From: Campylobacteraceae bacterium
Lineage (GTDB): Bacteria > Campylobacterota > Campylobacteria > Campylobacterales > Sulfurovaceae
DNA length: 7,357 nucleotides
Direction: 5' to 3'
Assembly (NCBI GenBank): GCA_027083895.1
Contig: JALWMN010000043.1
Location: 1-7,357 of the forward strand
Shown: positions 1 through 6,454 of the stretch, in pieces
Layout: every line of letters begins with the position of its first letter
Position numbering within the stretch: position 1 is the first letter of the stretch
Notes under the pieces: model-generated
Seen by the model: only the letters and a program-made list of their open reading frames with translations
What the model was told of the DNA's origin: nothing
The model's database searches: none
Position numbers and translations under genes: made by a program

Positions 1-400
1 GTTCTTGCTTAAAACCACAAGTTTTAAATACCCAACCAAGCTTCATCATAATATCCATGAGCCATCTATGGCGAAGCAGCGTAAAGAATACTCTTTTAAA
101 CCAAGCTATACCAAATTTGTCTGCAATATCGGCACGAATCTCCTCTATTACCATATCTGTTGGCAAAGAGTTAGGGCACACATCAGTACAAGCAGTACAT
201 AAAAAGCAACTCTCAAAAATATCTTTTGCTTGCTTATCAAGCTCTAACTCTCCACGCTCATAAGCGCCTAAGAGATCAATAAACCCCCTCGGACTCGTAA
301 CCTCATCCGCATTTACCTGATGGATGGTACAAACTGGAATACACCTACCACACTTAATACATGCATCACTTGTATCTGTAAAATTAAATATATCACCCAT
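1..400 (-). CDS. GlcF-like (Fe-S)-binding oxidoreductase subunit, partial (C-terminus beyond left edge)
   Basis: This gene was read by hand from the reverse strand. It starts at ATG (398-400) and stays open to the window edge, giving 133 codons. It holds two ferredoxin-type 4Fe-4S motifs: C14-x2-C17-x2-C20-x3-C24 and C65-x2-C68-x2-C71-x3-C75-Pro. A conserved SPRG segment (36-39) lies between them, as in the GlcF/LutA-like family, which passes electrons from a flavin dehydrogenase. Such proteins usually continue with two cysteine-rich CCG domains, which would lie outside the window. The partner is unknown, so glycolate, lactate or heterodisulfide-type roles cannot be separated. An AAAGG ribosome site ends seven bases before the chosen ATG. 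Another ATG at 402-404 is out of frame. From memory, C. jejuni Cj0991c is a similar protein next to hemN. It may be transcribed with hemN across the repeat-filled gap, because no clear promoter of its own is seen. Confidence 0.85.
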   Translation of the reverse strand, partial: MGDIFNFTDTSDACIKCGRCIPVCTIHQVNADEVTSPRGFIDLLGAYERGELELDKQAKDIFESCFLCTACTDVCPNSLPTDMVIEEIRADIADKFGIAWFKRVFFTLLRHRWLMDIMMKLGWVFKTCGFKQE

Positions 401-419
401 TCATAACCTTTGGTTGGTT

Positions 420-554
420 GAAGCTAAGAGCTTAGAGCCTAGAGCAAAGAGCTAACAAGGTAGCTTCGCTATTTTTTGTGGCATAGCCACAAATATTAAA
501 TGCGACAAAGTCGCACCACTAGCTCTAAGCTCTTAGCCCTACGCTCTTAGCTTC
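420..554. repeat. Two opposed arrays of 7-base repeats flanking three triloop hairpins
   Basis: The left array (425-452) is four consecutive 7-mers of the form NNAGAGC: TAAGAGC, TTAGAGC, CTAGAGC and AAAGAGC. The right array (522-549) is four 7-mers in the opposite orientation: GCTCTAA, GCTCTTA, GCCCTAC and GCTCTTA. The arms pair perfectly over 16 bases (423-438 with 522-537). In another register the outer ends pair over 12 bases (420-431 with 543-554). Between the arrays lie three small hairpins with three-base loops: TAGC-TTC-GCTA (461-471), TTTGTGGC-ATA-GCCACAAA (475-493) and TGCGAC-AAA-GTCGCA (501-515). This fills almost the whole gap between hemN and the iron-sulfur gene. No open reading frame or transposase is present. 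The element could be a dispersed repeat, an mRNA-stabilising structure, or a product of replication template switching. The structure is seen directly; its function is unknown. Confidence 0.8.
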
Positions 555-576
555 AAAAACTGTTACACAGTTTTTG
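554..576 (-). terminator. Possible weak terminator hairpin spanning the hemN stop codon
   Basis: A nine-base stem, CAAAAACTG (554-562) with CAGTTTTTG (568-576), encloses a five-base loop that contains the hemN stop codon. On the minus strand the 3' arm ends in five T residues, so the T-run sits inside the stem. This is a bidirectional A-stem-T arrangement. Only three central stem pairs (CTG/CAG) include G-C, so it may only attenuate transcription between hemN and the next gene. Confidence 0.35.
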
Positions 577-1927
577 AGAAACTCTTTTTATTTCCAATAT
601 ACTTCTTCATATATGCATCAAACGGCATTGCTATATTTCTAATAAGTAAGGTTCCTGTTTCGCTCACTTCTAACCTATCTTCACTTAAAGTTACAAGTCC
701 CTCTTTAATAAATTGATTCAAATCTTTTATAGAATCTGCAAAATAGTCTCTAAAATTTATACCTAGCTCACTCTCTACTCTTTTAATATCTATAGAAAAG
801 TTTGCCATCAATTCCATAATAACTTGTTTTCTAATATAGTCATCTTCGCTTAACTCAACGCCTCGCTCATATGGCAGCTTACCACTATCGATTGCAGCCT
901 CATACACTTTCATATCTTTGGTATTTTGAGCATAATATCTAGCACCCTCACCAATGCTTGTTAGCCCAATACCAATTAGATTAGCTCCACCTTTTGTGGT
1001 ATAGCCTTGAAAGTTTCTATGTAACTCCCCTTTTGCAATTGCACCAAATAGCTCATCTTTAGGCTTTGCAAAGTGATCCATCCCTATCATTTTATAGCCA
1101 TTCTCTGTTAAAAACTCTATTGTATATTGGAAAATCGCTAACTTTGTTGCAGGGCTTGGAATTGTTGTCTCATCAAACTTACGCATTGTTTTTTTAAGCC
1201 ACGGCACATGGGCATAGTTAAACACAGCTAATCTATCTGGATCGAGCGTCACAATCTTCTTGAGTGTCTCTTGAAAACTCTCTAAACTCTGATACGGCAA
1301 ACCATAAATAAGATCTGTATTTATACTCTCTATCCCATAACTTCTAGCTAAATCTACAGCAGCCTTTGTAAGCTCATAAGGCTGTACTCTATGCACCGCC
1401 TCTTGCACTTTGGCATCAAAATCTTGCACTCCAAAGCTAATACGGTTAAAGCCGTGGCTTTTAAACACCTTCATCTGCTCTTCATTAAAGAATCTTGGGT
1501 CTATCTCTACACTAACTTCTGCCTCATTAGAGAATTTAGGAAAAATTTTTTTAATATAACTCATTATTGCATCGAGTTCATATGCACTATAATAAGTTGG
1601 TGTGCCACCCCCAAAGTGAAACTGTATAACTTCACGGCTTGTATCTAAATGGTTTGCTAAGATATCAATCTCTTTTTTTAAATACTCAACATAACGACTT
1701 AATTTACTCTCTTTAGAGGTAAATACTACATTGCAGCCGCAAAAATAACAAGCACTTCTACAAAATGGCAGATGCACATAGAGACTTAGTTTCTCTTTAC
1801 CCTCTTGCAAGTATTTTAAGTAGCTCTCATACTTAAAATCACTACTAAACTCTAGTGCAGTTGGGTAGCTTGTATATCTTGGACCAGGTTTAGAATATTT
1901 GCTAAACTGCTCTAAATCTATACTCAT
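563..1927 (-). CDS. hemN: Oxygen-independent coproporphyrinogen III oxidase (dehydrogenase)
   Basis: This radical-SAM enzyme converts coproporphyrinogen III to protoporphyrinogen IX in the cytoplasm without oxygen, a late step of haem synthesis. The protein is 454 residues, close to E. coli HemN at about 457. The N-terminus has the family's PGPRYTSYPTA block (14-24). The cluster motif is C56-x3-C60-x2-C63-G-C65, including the fourth cysteine typical of HemN. SAM-binding features follow: GGGTPT (106-111), EIDPR (141-145), SFGVQDF (164-170) and NTDLIYGLPYQ (203-213). IGMDHFA (281-287) and HRNFQGYTT (303-311) mark a true HemN rather than the shorter HemW-like paralogues. The start ATG shares one base with the argF stop (TAATG), and an AGAGGTG ribosome site lies inside the argF end, so translation is probably coupled. 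The last codons overlap a hairpin. Confidence 0.97.
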   Translation of the reverse strand: MSIDLEQFSKYSKPGPRYTSYPTALEFSSDFKYESYLKYLQEGKEKLSLYVHLPFCRSACYFCGCNVVFTSKESKLSRYVEYLKKEIDILANHLDTSREVIQFHFGGGTPTYYSAYELDAIMSYIKKIFPKFSNEAEVSVEIDPRFFNEEQMKVFKSHGFNRISFGVQDFDAKVQEAVHRVQPYELTKAAVDLARSYGIESINTDLIYGLPYQSLESFQETLKKIVTLDPDRLAVFNYAHVPWLKKTMRKFDETTIPSPATKLAIFQYTIEFLTENGYKMIGMDHFAKPKDELFGAIAKGELHRNFQGYTTKGGANLIGIGLTSIGEGARYYAQNTKDMKVYEAAIDSGKLPYERGVELSEDDYIRKQVIMELMANFSIDIKRVESELGINFRDYFADSIKDLNQFIKEGLVTLSEDRLEVSETGTLLIRNIAMPFDAYMKKYIGNKKSFSKTV

Positions 1928-2850
1928 TATTCACCTCTTTTGCTATCGAGCCAAACCATAATACCCTTTTGAGTATGGAGTCGATTCTCAGCTTCTATAA
2001 AAACTACATCGGCATACTTTTCAAGCACCTCTTCACTCACCTCATACCCTCTATATGCTGGCAAGCAGTGTAGAAAAATTGCATCACTTTTTGCTAAACT
2101 CATCAAGTTACTATCTACCATAAAACCTTTAAAATCTTTAATTCGCTTCTCCTTCTCATCCTCTTGACCCATTGAAACCCAAGTATCTGTTGTTACAACA
2201 TCGCAACCTCTTACTGCCTCTTTTGGATCGTTGCCAAAAATGAGCTTCGCTCCACTCTTACTAGCTAACTCTAAAGCTTTTTGAACAACCGCTTCGTCAC
2301 ACTCATACCCTTTTGGCGTTGCAACTCTAAGCTCAAAGCCCATTATTGCAGCCAAGTAAACCCAAGAGTGAGCCATATTATTCCCATCACCAATATAAGC
2401 TACTCTTGGATTAGTTTTACCAAATTCAATCATGGTTAAATAGTCTGTCATTAGCTGTAGAGGATGGTAACTATCGGTTAAACCATTAATTACAGGTACC
2501 TTAGAGTATCTTGCAAACTCCTCTAGGTCGCTTTGTTTATAGGTTCTAATCATCACCATATCAACCATTGAACTAATAACTCTCGCTGTATCTTTTAACG
2601 GCTCTCCCCTTCCTAACTGCAGATCACTGCTCGATAAAAAGAGTCCAACACCCCCTAACTGATAGATCCCAACTTCAAAACTCACTCTTGTTCTTGTAGA
2701 ACTCTTCTCAAAAATCATCCCGAGAGTTTGCTTCTCTAAATAGGGTACAAAATTTCGCTCTTTCGTCTCTTTTTTTATCTTGATAGCTAAATCTATCATC
2801 TCTAATAGTTCATCTTTACTAAAATCAGCTAATGTTAAAAAGTGTCTCAT
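1927..2850 (-). CDS. argF: Ornithine carbamoyltransferase
   Basis: The enzyme joins carbamoyl phosphate and ornithine to make citrulline, the sixth step of arginine synthesis, as a cytoplasmic trimer. The protein is 307 residues, a normal family length. The carbamoyl-phosphate loop is S51-T-R-T-R55, followed by HPLQ (129-132). Ornithine-side motifs are DGNNMAHS (155-162), DTWVSMG (222-228) and the catalytic HCLPAYRG (261-268). The C-terminus has [11 protein letters not shown] (286-296). The HCLP motif and ornithine-loop pattern separate it from aspartate carbamoyltransferase. An AGGAAA ribosome site lies eight bases before the ATG. It is the first gene of the minus-strand operon and hemN follows with a one-base overlap. 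No other arg gene is nearby, so it is a scattered arginine gene, as is common in this phylum. From memory, C. jejuni has one small gene (Cj0993c) between argF and hemN; it is absent here. Confidence 0.97.
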   Translation of the reverse strand: MRHFLTLADFSKDELLEMIDLAIKIKKETKERNFVPYLEKQTLGMIFEKSSTRTRVSFEVGIYQLGGVGLFLSSSDLQLGRGEPLKDTARVISSMVDMVMIRTYKQSDLEEFARYSKVPVINGLTDSYHPLQLMTDYLTMIEFGKTNPRVAYIGDGNNMAHSWVYLAAIMGFELRVATPKGYECDEAVVQKALELASKSGAKLIFGNDPKEAVRGCDVVTTDTWVSMGQEDEKEKRIKDFKGFMVDSNLMSLAKSDAIFLHCLPAYRGYEVSEEVLEKYADVVFIEAENRLHTQKGIMVWLDSKRGE

Positions 2851-2913
2851 TGGGTTTCTTTCCTGCTATAGTATAGTAGAGTTAAGATTGGAAAATCCAT
2901 ACCGTAACTAAAA

Positions 2914-2940
2914 AGTATATTCTACCATAATCTACCACAA
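2914..2940 (-). promoter_or_regulatory. Candidate argF-hemN promoter with tandem 10-base repeat
   Basis: Read on the minus strand, TGGTAGAAT (2919-2927) fits an extended -10 element (TGN plus TAGAAT), and an overlapping TATACT lies at 2914-2919. Both sit about 65-75 bases before the argF ATG. No -35 at standard spacing is obvious, as is usual in this phylum. The upstream part is a near-perfect 10-base tandem repeat (2921-2930 and 2931-2940, nine of ten identical), so part of the -10 is inside the repeat. Confidence 0.4.
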
Positions 2941-3082
2941 ATATAATTAATGATTCAAGCTCCTTAAAACCTACTCTTACCCTCCTCATATCACATAAAA
3001 CATATGCGTAAAATGGTAAATTTAAAAATATATAAATCAATTATCTCATTTTATCGTTAATCTTTTGTTAGTCAATAACTGC

Positions 3083-3088
3083 TATAAT
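3083..3088 (+). promoter_or_regulatory. -10 element for the LysM-NlpC/P60 gene
   Basis: A perfect TATAAT stands 39 bases before the ATG at 3128. Transcription would start near 3095, leaving a leader of about 33 bases that contains the AGAGG ribosome site (3118-3122). There is no good -35 at 16-18 bases. A run of A and T tracts upstream is typical of Campylobacterota sigma-70 promoters. Confidence 0.6.
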
Positions 3089-3127
3089 TTTTATACAAAA
3101 AAATATTTTCTAGTTAAAGAGGTATAC

Positions 3128-4528
3128 ATGTTCAAAAGAATCTATACTATTTTATTTACTGGTACACTACTAAGCATGCAACCTATTTTTGCAACTCCAC
3201 AAAAATCAACTAATATCAAAAAGATTATTCAAAAAAAAGATAAAATAATTGTAATTATTCACGAAAATGGCAAAGATAGAGAACTTACTCTCACAAAAGA
3301 GGCACTCGATATACTTTTAAATAGATCAAAAAAGAGTGCTCAAACACAAAAAAAACCTCTATCGCCCAACGATACAGCCAAAAAAGAGAGCATAAAAAAA
3401 GAGAAGAAGGTCACCCAAAAAAGTGTAAAAAATAGACTCAAAACAGAAAAGATTGTAAAGAAAACGAGTAAGAAAGATAAGAAAAAGAAGGTTGCTTCAA
3501 CAAAGAGCAACAAAAAACAGCTCTCAAGTCAAAATAAAAAGAGTCAAAAATTGAGGCAGTACACTGTAAAAAAAGGTGATACCCTCTTCTCTATCGCTCT
3601 TAAATACAAAGTCTCATTAACAAACCTTACTCAAATCAACAATATAAACTCAAACACAATTATCCACCCTGGTGATACACTTAAAATTCCAAGCACCAAT
3701 TTTATAGAGAGTGCAAAAAAAGAGGTTGCTAACAATAAAAAGAGTGTCTACAGGGTCAAAGCTGGTGACACACTCTACTCGATTGCAAAAAAGTATAATA
3801 TGAAAATCGAAACACTCAAAAAACTAAACAACCTCAAACCACATCCTAAACTAAAAGCTGGTATGGAATTAACTGTAATTGGAAAACCAATTGAACTTAA
3901 AAAACGTAAGATTCCTACTAAGCATATAGTTAAAAGAGGTGAAACTATCTGGATGATAGCAAGAAAATATAATCTTACTATCCAACAACTACGCCTCTTG
4001 AATCCAAAAATTAGAACACACTCTCTAAGAGTTGGTGCAGTCTTGAATGTCTCAAAAAAAGCTGCTATTAAATTAGCAAAATCTAAAAAGTACAAAAGAC
4101 GCTCAAGATTAAGTGGTGTCTTGGCTCGCTACAAAAGACGCAGTAGAGGAAGTGCTCGAGATGTAGTAGCATATGCAAAACGCTTCTTAGGATCTCGTTA
4201 CGTTTGGGGTGCTTCAAGACCTGGAGCATTTGACTGCTCTGGATTTACCCAATATGTTATGCGTCATGCTAAAGGTCGCTCGATCCCTCGAGTCTCTAGA
4301 AGACAAGCCTATTATGGTCGCTATGTCTCAAGAAGAAATCTAAGGGCAGGTGATCTTGTCTTCTTTGATACCTCAAGACGAAGAAGAGGCTATGTAAATC
4401 ATGTTGGAATATATATTGGAAATGGTAAATTTATCCATGCAAGTAGCGGAAAGCACAGAGTGGTAATTACAAGCTTAAATAAACCTTTCTATAGACAACG
4501 CTTCATGTGGGGAAGACGCATCAACTAA
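3128..4528 (+). CDS. Secreted triple-LysM NlpC/P60 peptidoglycan endopeptidase
   Basis: The protein is 466 residues and probably cuts peptide stems of peptidoglycan in the periplasm. It has a signal peptide (1-22, likely cleaved after IFA). A very lysine-rich low-complexity linker (about 68-142) follows. Three LysM wall-binding domains lie near 144-188, 207-251 and 265-309, each starting with a VKxG[DE]T pattern. An NlpC/P60 domain (about 342-466) has catalytic Cys370 in DCSGF, His425 in NHVGIYIG and a third polar residue, probably His437 in FIHASS. The start is ATG 3128, because AGAGG lies five bases before it and the signal peptide begins there; the upstream TTG at 3065 precedes the promoter. 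Just before the catalytic domain, [KR]YKRRSR occurs twice, 13 residues apart. Arginine is scarce before residue 320 and abundant after it. The neighbouring L,D-transpeptidase suggests a shared role in wall remodelling. The exact bond cut is not deducible. Confidence 0.93.
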   Translation: MFKRIYTILFTGTLLSMQPIFATPQKSTNIKKIIQKKDKIIVIIHENGKDRELTLTKEALDILLNRSKKSAQTQKKPLSPNDTAKKESIKKEKKVTQKSVKNRLKTEKIVKKTSKKDKKKKVASTKSNKKQLSSQNKKSQKLRQYTVKKGDTLFSIALKYKVSLTNLTQINNINSNTIIHPGDTLKIPSTNFIESAKKEVANNKKSVYRVKAGDTLYSIAKKYNMKIETLKKLNNLKPHPKLKAGMELTVIGKPIELKKRKIPTKHIVKRGETIWMIARKYNLTIQQLRLLNPKIRTHSLRVGAVLNVSKKAAIKLAKSKKYKRRSRLSGVLARYKRRSRGSARDVVAYAKRFLGSRYVWGASRPGAFDCSGFTQYVMRHAKGRSIPRVSRRQAYYGRYVSRRNLRAGDLVFFDTSRRRRGYVNHVGIYIGNGKFIHASSGKHRVVITSLNKPFYRQRFMWGRRIN

Positions 4529-4602
4529 GCCTCTCTTGGGCTAAATCGCAACTTTCTACATTTCATACTGTTTTTTAAATTTTAATTTACAAAAATTTAA
4601 GA

Positions 4603-4608
4603 TAGAAT
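4603..4608 (+). promoter_or_regulatory. Possible -10 element for the L,D-transpeptidase gene
   Basis: TAGAAT lies 24 bases before the ATG at 4633 within a 104-base AT-rich gap. Transcription from it would leave a short leader of about 18 bases. No -35 is recognisable. Only a weak four-pair hairpin (AGCC 4528-4531 with GGCT 4539-4542, no T-run) follows the preceding gene, so read-through from that gene is also likely. Confidence 0.35.
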
Positions 4609-4632
4609 ATAAAAAAAATTTTGGATAGAGAT

Positions 4633-6453
4633 ATGAAGAGAGTACTACAGATAACACTTTTAGCAACAACACTATCACTTGTGCCACTGCAAGCAGCAAT
4701 AGCAGATGATATTAAGAAATCCATTGAGAGTTCAGCTAAAAAAGCTCCCTATGCAACTATTTATAGAGATAATCTTTATGAGCCACTCTGGCTAACTAAT
4801 AATGGACTCAACAATTTAGGTAAAGAGCTCATCGATCAGATAAAAAATGATAAAACACTCACACCCGATCTTCCATACTACAAGCTCTACAAAAGAGTAA
4901 AAAAGGCTCTTAAAAAGGGGGCTTATAGTGCACAACTCGATCTTTTAATAAGTAGACTCTACTTTGCCTATATGGAAAATCTCATAAAAGGGAGTATAGA
5001 CTGGAATAGTTTTGATGCCGAAATTGCAAAACTTCGAAAAAAATATGACTATAGTGTTGCTTGGGAGCACTATGCACCACCTTTTAGTGCAAAAAAGATT
5101 CTACAGATCGCACAACTCAATGGCTCATTTCAAAATGCTTTCGAAAAAGTTGAACCGCGAAAATTTAGGTATAAAGAGCTCAAAAAGTATCTAGAGAAGT
5201 ATATTGCAATAGCCAATAGTGGTGGTTGGAAAAGAGTCTATCCCAAAACTACTATTAGAGTTGGCGACTCGCACCCAGCTATTCCAGCTATTAGAAAACG
5301 TTTAAAGTTAGTTGGTGATCTCAATGGATGTAGTACACCTATGGACTCTACTGTATATGATAGCTGCATGGCTAAAGCAATCAAACGCTTTAAGCTTCGT
5401 CATGGAATCAAAGCATCCTCTGTAATTGGTAAAAAGATTCGTCGTGAACTTAAAAGACCTGTAAGTTACTATATTCAAAAAATGCGTCTTAACCTCGATA
5501 GAATCAAGTGGAGTAACCGAAAAGAGAGTAGAGTTCGTATTCATCTTAATATTCCTGCATTTCGACTCTACCTCTATGATGGTAAGCAGCTTGTTACAAC
5601 AATGCGGGTTGTTACTGGAAAACCTGACCATCCAACACCAGTCTTTAGTGATGTTATGACAAGTATCGTTGTCAATCCATATTGGAGAATACCAGAGAGT
5701 ATTGTAAAAAAAGAGATGCTTAAGCACTTAATTAAAAATCCACACTACTACGATAGACAACACAAATACCTCTATAAAGGGTGGGGTCCAAATGCACAAA
5801 GAGTCGACCCTGCTACTGTTAACTGGAGAAAATATCTTAACAACAAAAAACATATCCCATACCACTTTATGCAAGAACCAAGCAATAAAAATGCACTGGG
5901 TAAAATAAAATTCCTCTTCCCAAACAAATACTCTGTCTATATACACGATACACCAAGCAAAAAACTCTTTTTTAGAGAGACACGTGCCTTTAGCCATGGC
6001 TGTATGCGTATCCAAAAACCAAGAGAGCTTCTTGAGGCACTCGCACTCTATAATAGCAATATCAATGTAGATAAGATGATGAAGAAGTTAGCAACCAATA
6101 AAAATACTAGCCTTGGCTTAAGACGAAAAATACCAATAGATATAACCTACTTTACCTCATTTGTAGATGACTATGGAAACTTACACTTTAGACCAGATGT
6201 TTATGGTTACGATAGACTACAACTTAAATCGCTCAAAAGAGCGACTCCAGCCACTCCAAAAAAGAGTACAACAAAGCATAAAACAAAAAAAAAAAAGAAA
6301 AAAGATAAAGTATCTCAAAAGAAAAATACGACACATAAAAAAACTGCTACTAAGAGTACAGCAAAGAAAAAAACAGTAACAAAAACGCATAAGAGTACTC
6401 CACAACCAAAAAAACCTAAAAGTGCCTATGAAGTAATTGAGATTGGCTACTAA
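4633..6453 (+). CDS. YcbB/LdtD-type L,D-transpeptidase with lysine-rich C-terminal tail
   Basis: This 606-residue periplasmic enzyme probably makes 3-3 (diaminopimelate to diaminopimelate) cross-links or attaches groups to stem peptides. A signal peptide covers 1-25 (AIA before DD). A helical N-terminal region (about 35-200) resembles the YcbB scaffold. A peptidoglycan-binding domain (about 207-275) contains two cysteines, C233 and C245. The YkuD catalytic domain (about 300-500) has H438 in YIHDTPSK and the S-H-G-C-M-R active site with C457. The long insert (about 360-435) fits the YcbB lid. From about 534 the tail is rich in Lys and Thr, and it ends in SAYEVIEIGY. The ATG at 4633 is preferred over the TTG at 4621 because a GGATAGAG ribosome site lies just before it and it begins a clean signal peptide. 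A run of 12 A encodes part of the tail. A carboxypeptidase role, as in H. pylori Csd6, is less likely given the YcbB-like layout. Confidence 0.93.
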   Translation: MKRVLQITLLATTLSLVPLQAAIADDIKKSIESSAKKAPYATIYRDNLYEPLWLTNNGLNNLGKELIDQIKNDKTLTPDLPYYKLYKRVKKALKKGAYSAQLDLLISRLYFAYMENLIKGSIDWNSFDAEIAKLRKKYDYSVAWEHYAPPFSAKKILQIAQLNGSFQNAFEKVEPRKFRYKELKKYLEKYIAIANSGGWKRVYPKTTIRVGDSHPAIPAIRKRLKLVGDLNGCSTPMDSTVYDSCMAKAIKRFKLRHGIKASSVIGKKIRRELKRPVSYYIQKMRLNLDRIKWSNRKESRVRIHLNIPAFRLYLYDGKQLVTTMRVVTGKPDHPTPVFSDVMTSIVVNPYWRIPESIVKKEMLKHLIKNPHYYDRQHKYLYKGWGPNAQRVDPATVNWRKYLNNKKHIPYHFMQEPSNKNALGKIKFLFPNKYSVYIHDTPSKKLFFRETRAFSHGCMRIQKPRELLEALALYNSNINVDKMMKKLATNKNTSLGLRRKIPIDITYFTSFVDDYGNLHFRPDVYGYDRLQLKSLKRATPATPKKSTTKHKTKKKKKKDKVSQKKNTTHKKTATKSTAKKKTVTKTHKSTPQPKKPKSAYEVIEIGY

Positions 6454-6454
6454 C

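Larger units (their letters stand above)
2851..3127. other. Divergent intergenic region between argF and the LysM-NlpC/P60 gene
   Basis: This AT-rich region of 277 bases separates two operons that are transcribed outward. It contains the argF promoter candidate (2914-2940) and the rightward TATAAT at 3083-3088. The centre (about 2945-3060) has no convincing gene, RNA or terminator. An upstream in-frame TTG at 3065 lies before the -10 element, so it is not used as a start. Confidence 0.7.

Noticed and set aside
5..263. Two overlapping plus-strand reading frames of 65 and 68 codons
   Set aside because: They are antisense to the iron-sulfur protein gene, whose two cysteine motifs are clear. Neither has a ribosome site or a recognisable protein pattern.
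420..554. CRISPR array reading of the repeats
   Set aside because: The units are 7 bases with no spacers, the two halves are inverted, and no cas gene is present.
1391..1648. Plus-strand reading frame of 85 codons inside hemN
   Set aside because: It is a shadow of the well-supported hemN frame, covering its conserved SAM-binding region.
2945..2965. Possible arginine repressor box upstream of argF
   Set aside because: One half (TGAAT on the minus strand) matches, but the other half matches at only three of five positions. The site is also upstream of the promoter, so it is likely chance in AT-rich DNA.
3065..3127. Upstream TTG start giving 21 extra residues to the LysM protein
   Set aside because: It lies before the TATAAT promoter element and would bury the signal peptide. 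The ATG at 3128 has a good ribosome site.
3775..4095. Minus-strand reading frame of 106 codons with hydrophobic stretches
   Set aside because: It is antisense to the LysM domains. The hydrophobic look comes from the complement of Lys- and Asn-rich codons.
4528..4542. Terminator after the LysM-NlpC/P60 gene
   Set aside because: Only a four-pair stem with a seven-base loop and no T-run follows, which is too weak to call.
5308..6015. Two minus-strand reading frames opposite the transpeptidase gene
   Set aside because: They oppose the catalytic domain with its intact HGC active site, and they lack ribosome sites or family features.
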